53,420 nucleotides of DNA from Gammaproteobacteria bacterium (GCA_026196615.1 JAPHSW010000183.1:1-53420); one strand, 5' to 3'. Positions 44,401 to 53,420 are shown, numbered from the stretch's first letter. Numbers and translations: made by a program. Notes: generated by a model not told the origin, from the sequence alone.

Positions 44401-44757
44401 TTACCCAGAGTCTTTTTCTAACTGTTCAATAATATCTAGATATTGTTTTTCTTTCTTGCTCCAGGAATTCATTATAAAAGCAATTAGGATAATGACTAGA
44501 AACAATGCCGATATCGCAGTAGCACCAGTGACTGCCAGCACTGCGATATCTGTTAATTGTGTTAAATCAATACCACTATCACTTTTTGCTTTTAAAAGTG
44601 CTAAAACAGTCTTAGGATTAACAAGCTCTGGTTTAAAAAAATACGTCAGTCCCCATGCTACAGCGGTTGAAAATCCAATGCTCCAGGTGATATAACCTGA
44701 AATTTTTTGAAACAACGACCTTTTGAAGATAAATTGTTTTTGAGTCTCTGTAAGCAT
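44401..44757 (-). CDS. Two-helix membrane protein, function unknown
   Basis: 118 residues. Two hydrophobic helices (about 22-40 and 74-98) flank a polar loop with NPKTVLALLKAKSDSGIDLT; short cytoplasmic ends carry Lys/Glu-rich sequence including a possible coiled-coil tail. No family recognised. Convergent with the CBS gene, 16 bp apart. Real-gene support is its coherent topology and gene-like codon use; no ribosome binding site stands out. Confidence 0.72.
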   Translation of the reverse strand: MLTETQKQFIFKRSLFQKISGYITWSIGFSTAVAWGLTYFFKPELVNPKTVLALLKAKSDSGIDLTQLTDIAVLAVTGATAISALFLVIILIAFIMNSWSKKEKQYLDIIEQLEKDSG

Positions 44758-44970
44758 AAAATACCTTTAAATCCAAACATAACCATTCAAAACATGAAAT
44801 TTTTTTCATAAAACACTTATTTTTTGAATGTCCAAGCCCCATATTATAGCCTAACAATCACTGTGATAAGGGATAGTAAGACAAAAATTTTTCAATAATC
44901 TCTTCACTTTAAAGAGAACACTAGCTAACACCTTAATCTTAAATTTAGAAAATAAACACTTTACAAACTT

Positions 44971-45900
44971 ATGTCAAAAAAAGATTTTTATAAAATACTT
45001 GGTGTCAATCGTAATGCCAGTGATGCCGATATAAAAAAACAATACCGTAGACTTGCCAGAAAATATCATCCGGATGTCAGCAAAATTAATGATTCTGAGT
45101 CTAAATTTAAAGAAGTGAGTGAGGCTTATGATGTTCTAAAAGACAAAGAGAAACGAGCAAACTATGATCGTTTTGGCTCTGCAGATGGAAATCCTTTTCA
45201 AGGTGGAGGCGGTGGTGGCTTTACTCCCCCTCCTGGTGGTGCCAACTTTGGTGGGTTTGGACAAGGCAGTTTCAGTGATATATTTGACAATATGTTCTCA
45301 AACTCACGTGGCGGTCAGTTTAATGGTCAAGAAGATACCTATAACAGACAAAGACAACAACGACGACCTCAAAAAGGACAGGATCAAACCGTATCAATAT
45401 CCGTTGATCTTGATGACTCTTATCATGGAGCCCATCGTTCTTTAAATGTCCATATACCTGGCACAACAGGCACCAAGAAGTTGAAAGTGAAGATCCCAAA
45501 AGGGATAAAAGAAGGCCAAAAAATCCGCCTAAGCGGACAAGGTGGCCCAGGACAAATAAAAGGTGATCTCTTTTTAGAAGTTAAATTCAATCGCCATAAA
45601 CATTTTACCTGTGATGGTAAGGATATTAACCTTATTTTGCCAATCTCACCATGGGAAGCTGCTTTAGGAACAAAATTATCTATCCCAACTTTAGGGGGAA
45701 CGGTAGAAATGAAACTATCACCTGGAACTAAAGGTGGTAAAAAGTTGCGCCTCAAAGGTCGAGGACTTCCTGGTAAAAACGCTGGAGATCAATACGTTGT
45801 TCTACAGATTATGACACCTGAAGCCAATACTGATGAACTCAAGGTACTCTACGAAAAAATGCAGGAAATAAGCCACTTTAACCCTAGAGAAAATTTTTAG
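44971..45900 (+). CDS. cbpA: Curved DNA-binding protein/DnaJ homologue CbpA
   Basis: 309 residues. J domain at 1-70 with HPD at 33-35, a Gly/Phe-rich linker (about 77-120), no zinc-finger cysteines, then two C-terminal beta domains ([24 protein letters not shown] and the [30 protein letters not shown] repeat region, split by about 60 residues). This is the CbpA/DnaJ-class B layout. A co-chaperone of DnaK and, in E. coli, also a nucleoid protein. 68-nt gap to degQ, so perhaps one stress operon. Confidence 0.93.
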   Translation: MSKKDFYKILGVNRNASDADIKKQYRRLARKYHPDVSKINDSESKFKEVSEAYDVLKDKEKRANYDRFGSADGNPFQGGGGGGFTPPPGGANFGGFGQGSFSDIFDNMFSNSRGGQFNGQEDTYNRQRQQRRPQKGQDQTVSISVDLDDSYHGAHRSLNVHIPGTTGTKKLKVKIPKGIKEGQKIRLSGQGGPGQIKGDLFLEVKFNRHKHFTCDGKDINLILPISPWEAALGTKLSIPTLGGTVEMKLSPGTKGGKKLRLKGRGLPGKNAGDQYVVLQIMTPEANTDELKVLYEKMQEISHFNPRENF

Positions 45901-45974
45901 AAAGAGCAGTGAACTAAATAATTATGGAGCAGTCAGATTAAATAACTCACTACAAATAAAAGATAATATTGATT

Positions 45975-47426
45975 ATGACCCTTATATCCTTAACAAAAAA
46001 AATAAGCAAAAACCAATATTTGTTCTCTGGCATATTGATTATACTATTCTCAACGTTTTTTATTAATCATTTATACGCATTACCAACACACGACAGCCAA
46101 AATAAACAACTTCCCACACTGGCTCCCATGCTGGAAAAAATAACGCCTGCCGTGGTGAATATATCAACAAAAGGGAAGTTAAAGTCTCGTAATCAAAACT
46201 ACAATCAATTACCTGATATTCTCAACGATCCTTTTTTTAAACATTTTTTTAAGTTTAACGAGCCTCGTCATCAACAAAGACCTCAGCAACAAATACAGGC
46301 ACTTGGTTCAGGCGTTATTGTTAATGCCCAAAAGGGATACATTCTCACTAACAACCATGTTATTGATAATGCGAGCGAAATTCTTGTCACCCTGAGTGAC
46401 GGACGCAAACTGGTAGCAGAACTGATAGGAACAGATCCACAAACAGATATTGCAGTATTAAAAGTCAATAGCAACAATTTGACGGAAGTTAAATTTTCTA
46501 ACTCTGATCACTTACGAGTGGGGGATTTTACATTAGCTATAGGACATCCATTCGGTTTAGGGCAAACCGTCACCTCTGGTATTGTTAGCGGCCTTGGACG
46601 AAGTGGACTTGGTATAGAAGCTTATGAAAATTTTATTCAGACAGATGCTTCTATAAATCCAGGCAACTCTGGTGGCGCATTAGTCAACTTACATGGTGAA
46701 CTCATCGGTATCAATACCGCCATTTTTTCTCAAAGTGGCGGCAACATTGGTATTGGCTTTGCCATCCCTGTCAATATGGCAAAATCAGTCATGAATCAAC
46801 TTATCAAGCACGGAACAATTCAACGAGGACTCCTTGGAGTACAGGTACAAGATCTCACTCCTGAACTTGCCTCTGCCTTTGGTGTCGATGTTACCGAAGG
46901 TGCAATTGTTGCACAGGTCATACCAAATTCTGCCGCCAGTCAGGCTGGTGTTAAAGCAGGAGATATTATTATCAAAGTAAATAATAGAGAGATTAATAAC
47001 TCATCAGCTCTACGCAATTTTATTGGCTTAAAGCGTCCTGGAGAGTCAGCTAAGCTCACAATTATTCGAGGTAAAAAAACCTTAAAAATAAAAGCAATCA
47101 TTGGAGGAGAAAAGATTATATCTACCAATAAACCATCGACTCTCTCTCCAGCCCAGACCTCAAATGGCCAGCAATTACACCCCGCTTTAGAAGGTGCACA
47201 GTTTGCTCAAAATGGTAAAAACAAAGAGGTTCAGGTAGTAAATGTAACTCAGGCTTCACCAGCCTGGCAAGCTGGCTTACGGAATGGTGATGTCATTTTA
47301 GCCATTAATCGCAAATTAATTCACTCTATCAATGATCTCAAAAAGCAAGCTATTGTCAAACAAAATCAAGCAATTGCTTTGAATATACGACGAGGTAATT
47401 CTGCTTTGTTTCTGGTTTTGAGATAA
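45975..47426 (+). CDS. degQ: DegQ/DegP family periplasmic serine endoprotease
   Basis: 483 residues from ATG 45975 (TTG 45969 adds two). Signal segment about 1-36 (ending LYALP). Trypsin-like catalytic triad H128 (TNNHVIDN), D158 (TDIAVLKV) and S232 (GNSGGALV). Two PDZ domains follow (about 260-350 and 400-480). HtrA proteases degrade or refold damaged periplasmic proteins; the short Q-linker and absent LA-loop length fit DegQ more than DegP. It follows cbpA in the same orientation. Confidence 0.95.
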   Translation: MTLISLTKKISKNQYLFSGILIILFSTFFINHLYALPTHDSQNKQLPTLAPMLEKITPAVVNISTKGKLKSRNQNYNQLPDILNDPFFKHFFKFNEPRHQQRPQQQIQALGSGVIVNAQKGYILTNNHVIDNASEILVTLSDGRKLVAELIGTDPQTDIAVLKVNSNNLTEVKFSNSDHLRVGDFTLAIGHPFGLGQTVTSGIVSGLGRSGLGIEAYENFIQTDASINPGNSGGALVNLHGELIGINTAIFSQSGGNIGIGFAIPVNMAKSVMNQLIKHGTIQRGLLGVQVQDLTPELASAFGVDVTEGAIVAQVIPNSAASQAGVKAGDIIIKVNNREINNSSALRNFIGLKRPGESAKLTIIRGKKTLKIKAIIGGEKIISTNKPSTLSPAQTSNGQQLHPALEGAQFAQNGKNKEVQVVNVTQASPAWQAGLRNGDVILAINRKLIHSINDLKKQAIVKQNQAIALNIRRGNSALFLVLR

Positions 47427-47477
47427 GCAATGTGTTTGGCAGATTATTCAAACCACTTTCACTAAATAAAAGTCAGG

Positions 47478-48461
47478 CTATTGATTGTCAAGTTGTTGTG
47501 CAGCGTATTGTTTTAATTCTGAACTAATATCAATACTATTTAAGGCTTGTTTAAATGCTTTTAATGCATTATTTTCTTCACCTGTACCTCGATAAGCCAG
47601 GGCAATGCCTATCCATAGCTCACCTTTATTTGGCTCAAGCTCTAAGGCTTTTCTATAAGAAATAATTGCATTATCATATTTTTTTCTACGCTGCTGAAGA
47701 TTTGCTAGCAATGAATAATAATCTGCATCCGGCGATACACGCTTTATATTTTCCTCTAATAATTGTATTGCAGCACTTTGATTTGAAACCATTAACTGCC
47801 CGGCCTGATAGACAATATCTTCAGAAGATTTCTTTTGAGTTGATTTGATAGGCGCTTTTACTTTGACATTCGATGCCTTTACTTTAACAAGAGGTTTTTT
47901 TTCTAGTTTTATCGATTCTATATTTTTAGTCTTGACTTTAACCACTTCCATTTTCTTGGCTGATTCTTTTTTCTCTAACTTTTGCTCAGCTTTTTCATAG
48001 GTTTCAATCTTGACCGAGGGCTGCTTATAAACTTTTTTCGCATTTACTTTTTCAATAGCTACAATGTTCTTATCAGCCTGCAGTTTTTCTTTTTGTTGCT
48101 GAACACTCTTTTTAATCTCTTCAGTCTGGATTGCATCAATCATAGGAGCAGCCACTGTTTCAATTTCAGAGAGCTCCTTTGGTAAATCAGGAAAGACAAC
48201 TTCCTGTGTTTTTGTCGTGTGCTTTTCATCTAACGGATATAAATTCTTAATCAAAGTATTTTCATTAGTTCCCTCTTTGAAAAGTAAAGGGCTGTATAAA
48301 TAAATCATTAGAGCAAGAGCAATAAGAACTGGCACTGTAAACCACCAGAGATTAAATTGTTTTTTGGCAACGATATTAACTTCATCAATGTAATGATTAG
48401 AAATTGAATCTTTAGCTTTACGCTGTTCCAAATCACGGAGCATTTGATTAATCACACTCAC
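47478..48461 (-). CDS. mshN: MSHA biogenesis protein MshN (TPR-type)
   Basis: 327 residues. MSVINQMLRDLEQRKAKD start is the MshN signature; a single transmembrane helix (about 38-56) is followed by a very Lys-rich region and a C-terminal TPR segment with AIISYRKALELEPNKGELWIG. Cytoplasmic N-terminus, periplasmic TPRs. It probably scaffolds pilus assembly. The ATG overlaps the mshM stop by 4 bp. It is the last gene of the msh run here; degQ is convergent downstream. Confidence 0.9.
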   Translation of the reverse strand: MSVINQMLRDLEQRKAKDSISNHYIDEVNIVAKKQFNLWWFTVPVLIALALMIYLYSPLLFKEGTNENTLIKNLYPLDEKHTTKTQEVVFPDLPKELSEIETVAAPMIDAIQTEEIKKSVQQQKEKLQADKNIVAIEKVNAKKVYKQPSVKIETYEKAEQKLEKKESAKKMEVVKVKTKNIESIKLEKKPLVKVKASNVKVKAPIKSTQKKSSEDIVYQAGQLMVSNQSAAIQLLEENIKRVSPDADYYSLLANLQQRRKKYDNAIISYRKALELEPNKGELWIGIALAYRGTGEENNALKAFKQALNSIDISSELKQYAAQQLDNQ

Positions 48462-49363
48462 AATAAAATCCTATAAGTGACTGCCAATACTCCCATGAGA
48501 ACCAATCCACTCAGAACCCACCTGTAGGAATAGGTGTGTTGTGTTTTCTCAACATAAGCATCTTCTGTGTCTGCAATAGCTTCTTTCATAATTGACCTGG
48601 TAATTTGTCTCTCACCTTTTCCATAACAAAGAATCAGAGATTTATGCACAATCACATTAACCAGTCGAGGAATACCTCTACTATGACTATGCAGTAACTT
48701 AAGTGCTGACAATTGAAACAGCTCTCCATTGGTATACCCTGCTATTGTTAATCGATAACTAATATAGGAAATCATCATATCCATATCCAGGCGTTTTAAT
48801 TCAAATGAAAAACTCACTCGTTGTCTGAACTGTCTTAGATGTCTTGATTTAAGCTTTTCATCTAATTCAGGCTGACCAAATAGGACAACCTGTAACAGCT
48901 TGCTCTTCTCCGTTTCCAAATTTGTGAGCAACCTCAAAGCTTCAAGCGTCTTATCTGGCATTGCTTGTGCTTCATCAATACAGAGAATTACTTTTTTATT
49001 ATCATTGTAATGAGACATTAATTTAGACGTGATTAATTGCTGTAAAGTATATTCATTGGCTGAGACTGGAAACTTGATATCCAACTCTTTTGCTAGAGCC
49101 AGAGTAAGAGTTTTTGATGAAATGTTTGGGTTGGGAATATAACTGGTAATGATGTCATCAGAGACGCTATTGAGCAATTTTCGACAAAGAAGAGTTTTGC
49201 CTGTGCCAACCTCTCCTGTGACTTTAATAAAACCTTCACCATTTTTAACAGCGACCATCAAAGTCTCTAAAGCATCTTTAAAGGGACCTGAATCAAGAAA
49301 AAAACTGGTATCTGGAGTCAGCGAAAAAGGTTCTTTATTCAGATTAAAAAAATCAAGATACAT
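48458..49363 (-). CDS. mshM: MSHA biogenesis ATPase MshM (ExeA/AAA type)
   Basis: 301 residues. Starts MYLDFFNLNKEPFSLTPD, the ExeA/MshM-family start. Walker A GEVGTGKT at 50-57, Walker B VILCIDEAQ at about 125-133, then an AAA lid. A C-terminal hydrophobic helix (about 281-300) anchors it in the membrane. Related to ExeA, which helps secretin assembly with energy from ATP. 30 bp after mshL. Confidence 0.93.
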   Translation of the reverse strand: MYLDFFNLNKEPFSLTPDTSFFLDSGPFKDALETLMVAVKNGEGFIKVTGEVGTGKTLLCRKLLNSVSDDIITSYIPNPNISSKTLTLALAKELDIKFPVSANEYTLQQLITSKLMSHYNDNKKVILCIDEAQAMPDKTLEALRLLTNLETEKSKLLQVVLFGQPELDEKLKSRHLRQFRQRVSFSFELKRLDMDMMISYISYRLTIAGYTNGELFQLSALKLLHSHSRGIPRLVNVIVHKSLILCYGKGERQITRSIMKEAIADTEDAYVEKTQHTYSYRWVLSGLVLMGVLAVTYRILL

Positions 49364-49393
49364 TTTAAGTCACGTAAACATGCATAAATTTTA

Positions 49394-51181
49394 CTATTTA
49401 AACCAGTTAGAAGGCTCTTTCGTTGATGGACGGCCACTGACATCATATTTTTCTAAACGTCTAAAGCGTTCTTGAGTTTCTTGTAAAGAATCATTTATCG
49501 CTTTGTTAGTATCTAAGTACGTGGCTTTAAGCATAATCACTAACTCTGATTTAACAGCCAGTTCACGTTGATGTTTAAAAGCATTACCGATTAAAGGTAA
49601 GTCACCAAAAAAAGGCACACTGGCATTATCATCTGTAGCCTTAGTACTCATTAAGCCACCGATAATTACCATCTGACCATTTTGAGCACGAATAACACTA
49701 TCTGATTCTCTAATGGTACTCTTTGCCAAAGGTAAAGTAATATTTAGATCATCAGAAAAAGACAATGAACGGGGATCATCTGTCACATTACTAATAGATG
49801 GATGAATATGTAAAACAATTTCACCTGACTCATCAATTTGTGGGGTTACATCTAAAGCCACACCTGAAAAGAAAGGCGTTAATTCAACATCGGGAATTTC
49901 ACTAGCACTACCATCCGTACCTGAAGTATTACTGGAATTGAGATCAGTCACATAATAACGATCCGTTCCTACTTTGATCACTGCTTTTTGGTTATTCATA
50001 GTTGAAATTCTAGGGCTGGATAAAACCTGAACATTACCCTGTGTACCCAAAAGCTCAATCATCGCCTGAAAATCATTTAGATCCAGTGCCAAAGCAAAAA
50101 CGCCTCCAAAGGGACTTGATAACTCCCCACCTAAAGATTTTAGTCCGCTACTCACGGCTGAAGTGTCAGAAGAGAGAGTAGAAGCAATAGTATTAACTCC
50201 TATTTGACCTGCAGTAATTGTCTTGCCATCTCCTGGCTTACCGAGTGCAGCCCAGCTGATACCTGCCTGAAAACCATCTGATAATTCCACTTCAACTATT
50301 TTTGCTTCTAATAACACCTGTCGTCCAACAATCATCTGAGTGGCTTCTAAAAATTCTTCTACTCGTAATAGTTCATCAGGCATAGCTTTGACCAAGACCA
50401 CACCCGTTTGTGGATTAACAACTATGTCACGTCCTGATTCATCACCAATAATAGTTCTCAAAGAAGTGGCTAACTCTGTCCATAAATCCACCTTAAATTC
50501 TGTTGTTAATTGTGTACCAAATTTTGTATTTGCAGTTCCACTATTAGAACTGGAAGAAGAAGATGATGATGATGAATCATCTGATGAGTCATCATCAGAT
50601 TTAGTTATTTGTCCAGAACTGACATCAATTGTTGAAGAACCAGTTCTGATCAGATTAAGATAATTTATTCGAAATAATCGTGTTTGCATCGAATTAGGAT
50701 AGATAAAATAATGGTTGCCTTTTTTCTTATAATCAAAGCCATAAATCTCTTTCACAACCATGAGAACATCAGGAACAGTCACATCTTTTAAATTCAACGT
50801 AATATTTCCGCTCACACCTGGATGAACAATAATATTAATACGAGTATCTTCTACTAATCCCATATAAAACTGTCTTGCAGGTAACTCACTGACAGCGACA
50901 TCAAAACGACTTTCTTTTCTAGTATTTTTTCTTTGAGAGCTTGGTGGCAATAAAGCATCCAGAACTATATTGTTTTCATGTTGTTGATTGGTTTTCTTTT
51001 GAGACTGTTCGGCAAGTTTTTTATTTTGTTCCAAAGCACTGGTAAAAGCATCATCAATTTCACTATTATCTCGAGCCGGGGGTAATTCTTTTTCTAAAGA
51101 ACAACTCGTCACACTCAATAACGTGATACAAATGGTAATCATAATAAGCACTTGTTGGACTAACTTAGGTTCTTTTAACAT
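49394..51181 (-). CDS. mshL: MSHA pilus secretin MshL
   Basis: 595 residues. A lipobox-like VTSC at about residues 24-27 suggests a lipoprotein signal. An STN-like domain (about 95-160), a Ser/Asp-rich linker, then the secretin domain (about 250-560) with VLLEAKIVEVELSDGFQAG, NVQVLSSPRISTMNNQKAVI, TPQIDESGEIVLHIHPSI and MVIIGGLM. It would form the outer-membrane pore for the MSHA-type pilus. The linker holds a run of ten Ser codons near 50546-50575. Preceded by mshK, 16 bp. Confidence 0.94.
   Translation of the reverse strand: MLKEPKLVQQVLIMITICITLLSVTSCSLEKELPPARDNSEIDDAFTSALEQNKKLAEQSQKKTNQQHENNIVLDALLPPSSQRKNTRKESRFDVAVSELPARQFYMGLVEDTRINIIVHPGVSGNITLNLKDVTVPDVLMVVKEIYGFDYKKKGNHYFIYPNSMQTRLFRINYLNLIRTGSSTIDVSSGQITKSDDDSSDDSSSSSSSSSSNSGTANTKFGTQLTTEFKVDLWTELATSLRTIIGDESGRDIVVNPQTGVVLVKAMPDELLRVEEFLEATQMIVGRQVLLEAKIVEVELSDGFQAGISWAALGKPGDGKTITAGQIGVNTIASTLSSDTSAVSSGLKSLGGELSSPFGGVFALALDLNDFQAMIELLGTQGNVQVLSSPRISTMNNQKAVIKVGTDRYYVTDLNSSNTSGTDGSASEIPDVELTPFFSGVALDVTPQIDESGEIVLHIHPSISNVTDDPRSLSFSDDLNITLPLAKSTIRESDSVIRAQNGQMVIIGGLMSTKATDDNASVPFFGDLPLIGNAFKHQRELAVKSELVIMLKATYLDTNKAINDSLQETQERFRRLEKYDVSGRPSTKEPSNWFK
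50546..50610 (-). repeat. Low-complexity Ser/Asp codon run in mshL
   Basis: Repeated tca/tct/gat-like triplets encode SDDDSSDDSSSSSSSSSS in the linker between the STN-like and secretin domains. The period is three, so slippage would alter linker length but keep the frame. Confidence 0.75.
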
Positions 51182-51197
51182 AAAAGTATTTCTTTTT

Positions 51198-51566
51198 TTA
51201 ATTCTTATATTGCTTAATAGAAGGCATGATATTTATTTTAGTAATACTGCCTTCAACGAGTAAATGTACACTATCAGATTGAATGGTTAGAACTTCTGCT
51301 CCATCAACGCTGTCACCCATTTTTACTTTTTGACCATTAACTATAGCTATTTGATTTTTTTTACTAATGTATATTTGTGATACTTTAAAAACACTATTTG
51401 TTTGATGATTCTCATTATCCATTACATTTTCAGATATTCTTACTGCAGGTCGTGTTGGATCCGTTAAATCATCTTCAAGTTCCTGAGCAAACAAATAAGA
51501 CGAGCTAAATCCCATAGTAATAAAAAATGCAAAAAAAGTAATTGAAAATGATGTCAGATTAAACAC
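51198..51566 (-). CDS. mshK: MSHA biogenesis protein MshK
   Basis: 122 residues. A hydrophobic N-terminal segment (about 5-27) exports it; DPTRP at 36-40, near the mature N-terminus, is a hallmark of the MshK/PilP-type proteins. The remainder is a small beta domain (QIAIVNGQKVKMGDSVDGAEVLTI). It likely links the inner-membrane platform to the secretin, as PilP does. It overlaps mshJ by 8 bp. Confidence 0.88.
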   Translation of the reverse strand: MFNLTSFSITFFAFFITMGFSSSYLFAQELEDDLTDPTRPAVRISENVMDNENHQTNSVFKVSQIYISKKNQIAIVNGQKVKMGDSVDGAEVLTIQSDSVHLLVEGSITKINIMPSIKQYKN

Positions 51567-52251
51567 TTAGCCACCCATCTTTTAGACTAAAGGTATGTAC
51601 TTTTATTTGTACTTTAACTTTAGGATATTCTAACACCTCAAGCTTGACCTGATCCCAAAAGATTTTCCATTCTAACGCTTCAAGGCTGGTGAGATAACTC
51701 AAGATATCAAGATACTTACCTTCTAATTGAAGTTCAAGAGAGTGCATAAAAATACCAGCTAGTCGAGGATCTCTTACTTCAACATTGTTATTATCTGTTT
51801 CTTTCTTTTCTGTATCCGCCTGACTAACAAAAGGAATAGCAGGCAAGTTATTAATCCTGATCAACTCTAATTGCTGATTATTTTGTAAAACATCATTCAA
51901 CAGACTTGCCATATATTGTGGTGCAACCCTGCCTTGTAACCGCTCAAGAATTTTCCCATCAAAATCCTTTATCTCATTCTCAACAACACTTATTTCATTC
52001 TGAATTTTTTTACGCTTTGAATTTTTTAACAATCCATTAGCAAGTATCCGTCGAGTTTCCAGGTTAACAATTTGTTTTTGCATATCCGTTCGTTGACTCA
52101 CCAATACTGATGTAGTCGTTTGTATTGGTGTAATTAAAAAAGTATCCCATATAACATAAATAATTGATAACACACCCAACAATACCAGTATTCTCTCTCT
52201 AGTAGAAAGATTATTTATCAAGCTTTGAAATAGGTTAAATTGTTTACTCAT
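51559..52251 (-). CDS. mshJ: MSHA biogenesis protein MshJ (PilO-like)
   Basis: 230 residues. Cytoplasmic N-terminus, one transmembrane helix (about 20-40), a periplasmic coiled coil (about 45-95) and a ferredoxin-like C-terminal domain, matching PilO-type proteins. It would form the inner-membrane alignment complex with the PilN-like gene upstream. Its 3' end overlaps mshK by 8 bp. Confidence 0.88.
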   Translation of the reverse strand: MSKQFNLFQSLINNLSTRERILVLLGVLSIIYVIWDTFLITPIQTTTSVLVSQRTDMQKQIVNLETRRILANGLLKNSKRKKIQNEISVVENEIKDFDGKILERLQGRVAPQYMASLLNDVLQNNQQLELIRINNLPAIPFVSQADTEKKETDNNNVEVRDPRLAGIFMHSLELQLEGKYLDILSYLTSLEALEWKIFWDQVKLEVLEYPKVKVQIKVHTFSLKDGWLSV

Positions 52252-52278
52252 AAATTATATGACTTCATTATCCAGTTA

Positions 52279-52896
52279 TCATGGGTTAGCTAGAGGTTCT
52301 TCTTTAAGGTTCTCTGTTTGTAAAACAAAATAAAGTGAATTATCTTTTTCTTCCTTTTTTACATTAAACAATTTAAAACTGACGCCTTTAAATGCAGACT
52401 CTTCGTTAAGAGAAGAAACAAAAACTGGAATATTTTTAGCATCTGAAGTTCGACCTTGTAGGGTAATTTGCTCCCCGCCTGAATAAACATCAATATTTTC
52501 AAACCAGATTGCTTCTATATTTTTTCTCGCTAGTGCAGAAAAATAAGTGGATAAGCCGCTATTATTTCCTCTCACCATTGTCGATAACTCATTCAAAGCA
52601 TTTTGTTTACTTGTAAAAACATTCTTAAGATGCTTCAAACGATCCTGGTCTTTTTTTGAATCAGTTAGAGTTGCCACGGTTGCTTCAAGTTTCTCAACTG
52701 TTTCAGTCGTTTGCTCAAGTTGTGATTTAAGAGCTGTTACCTCATGTTGGAGAGTATTCTTTTTCCAAAACAGCATGCCATAAAATGCCATCATTAAAAC
52801 ACAAGTGACCAGTACAATAACTATCATCATTACAGCAGAAAAAGGTTCATTCTTAGAACTAGCAACAGGTTGATATAAATTAATTTGCTGTTGCAT
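52279..52896 (-). CDS. MSHA biogenesis PilN-like protein (MshI2 type)
   Basis: 205 residues. The start QQQINLYQPV is PilN-like (short cytoplasmic motif binding the PilM-type protein). One membrane helix (about 20-45), coiled coil (about 50-100), and a ferredoxin-like domain with the motif IEAIWFENIDVYSGGEQITLQGRTSDA split at about 130-160. In Vibrio-type msh loci this gene lies between mshI and mshJ, as here. 27 bp before mshJ and 3 bp after the mshI end. Confidence 0.86.
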   Translation of the reverse strand: MQQQINLYQPVASSKNEPFSAVMMIVIVLVTCVLMMAFYGMLFWKKNTLQHEVTALKSQLEQTTETVEKLEATVATLTDSKKDQDRLKHLKNVFTSKQNALNELSTMVRGNNSGLSTYFSALARKNIEAIWFENIDVYSGGEQITLQGRTSDAKNIPVFVSSLNEESAFKGVSFKLFNVKKEEKDNSLYFVLQTENLKEEPLANP

Positions 52897-52899
52897 AAT

Positions 52900-53420
52900 T
52901 TATTCTTGCACTCCCTGTATTGCTTCACTACGTAGTGCCAGTCCTATGGCATCAAAACAATGAGCCTGTAATTCAAGACTGAGGGGTTTGGCAACATCCA
53001 AGTGCTGATTAAAATCCAAAACTTCCACTTTAACACCGAGCATATCGTATATGTATTCAATCACTCCTGGTACTGCTTCAGGAATTGGTGCTAATATAAT
53101 TTTTGCCACTGGTCGTTGATTGAAATGACTAATGTAATAATCCAATGAACGCTGAATTTCAAGAATAACTTCATCTATAATGAGCTTGCCTTGATCATTG
53201 AGTTCTGGTTTTGATTCCGTATCATTTGATAAATCAATGGAAACATCATCCATATCATGACTGTCCTCTGATTCAACAGCCTGTATTTCATCTATTGACA
53301 GTTCTATCTCTTCCTCTTGATGCTCAAATCCTGAATCTAAAACCTGAGTTAAACGATTGATACCAAAATCAATTTTTCGAGTAAGAAATAGTGTTGAATT
53401 TCGAGTTATCGTCAGTAAAC
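52900..53420 (-). CDS. mshI: MSHA biogenesis protein MshI (PilM-like), partial at right edge
   Basis: The frame is open from the stop at 52900 to the window edge, so the gene continues beyond 53420; the ATG at 53253 is internal. The visible 173 residues begin LLTITRNSTLFLTRKIDFGI, a PilM-like actin-fold strand pair, then an acidic stretch (EHQEEEIELSIDEIQAVE) and a C-terminal domain with ILEIQRSLDYYISHF and IILAPIPEAVPGVIEYI, typical for PilM/MshI. It is the cytoplasmic actin-like component of the pilus machine. Confidence 0.9.
   Translation of the reverse strand, partial: LLTITRNSTLFLTRKIDFGINRLTQVLDSGFEHQEEEIELSIDEIQAVESEDSHDMDDVSIDLSNDTESKPELNDQGKLIIDEVILEIQRSLDYYISHFNQRPVAKIILAPIPEAVPGVIEYIYDMLGVKVEVLDFNQHLDVAKPLSLELQAHCFDAIGLALRSEAIQGVQE

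Noticed and set aside
50340-50663. 107-residue plus-strand ORF with an acidic run
   Set aside because: Antisense to mshL; the acidic run mirrors the serine-codon repeat of the secretin linker.

Overview
The window is about 53 kb of AT-rich chromosomal DNA from a gammaproteobacterium. I see no transposase, integrase, tRNA, rRNA or CRISPR array, and coding density is high. The gene content points to a sulfur-oxidising relative of Thiotrichales/Chromatiales-type bacteria. There is a thiosulfate-oxidation operon soxX-soxY-soxZ-soxA, a SulP anion transporter beside it, and a TusA/rhodanese sulfur-relay pair. Housekeeping clusters follow classic gammaproteobacterial order: zapB-like/zapA/6S RNA/5-FTHF cyclo-ligase, ilvA/rpiA, rpe/gph/trpEGDC, rnd, crp, srkA and rsmJ. 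The species cannot be named from sequence reading alone.

Layout. 0-4.4 kb: cell-division accessory genes, 6S RNA, folate salvage, a tiny membrane protein, threonine deaminase and ribose-5-phosphate isomerase. 4.4-11.3 kb: a minus-strand envelope block with a DUF3108 protein, a PerM-like permease, an unknown acidic protein, two overlapping DUF697-type membrane GTPases and a secreted protein of unknown function. 11.4-14.9 kb: two divergent FadL-family outer-membrane channels around a 718-bp AT-rich spacer. 14.9-22.7 kb: sulfur block with TusA, rhodanese, a BepA-like metalloprotease, soxXYZA, SulP and a universal stress protein. 22.9-32.2 kb: RNase D, DUF3549, SrkA kinase, DUF3301, an OmpA-like protein, RsmJ, OsmC, a CRP orthologue, a DsbA-fold protein and an unknown anchored protein. 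32.2-39.3 kb: bioA, then the operon rpe-gph-trpE-trpG-trpD-trpC read on the minus strand. 39.4-47.4 kb: a DUF3530 hydrolase, CopD-like, DjlA-like, HIT and YjbQ proteins, a histone-H1-tailed HU protein, a CBS protein, CbpA and DegQ. 47.5-53.4 kb: the biogenesis half of an MSHA type IV pilus locus (mshN, M, L, K, J, a PilN-like gene and a partial mshI), running off the right edge.

How it fits together. SoxXA and SoxYZ would oxidise thiosulfate in the periplasm, SulP could move sulfate or bicarbonate, and TusA plus rhodanese would carry sulfane sulfur in the cytoplasm. soxB and soxCD are absent here. BepA, DegQ, OmpA and DUF3108 proteins maintain the envelope. CRP gives the cell cAMP-type control.

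Most of the window is ordinary core genome. The items most worth a second look are: the pair of overlapping membrane GTPases with their neighbours; the H1-like/HU fusion; the 5-FTHF cyclo-ligase gene whose conserved N-terminus lies upstream of any ordinary start codon; a candidate trp leader peptide; two exact 15-bp tandem duplications sitting on translation starts; an orphan terminator hairpin that may mark a small RNA upstream of crp; and the msh locus that ends after mshN.
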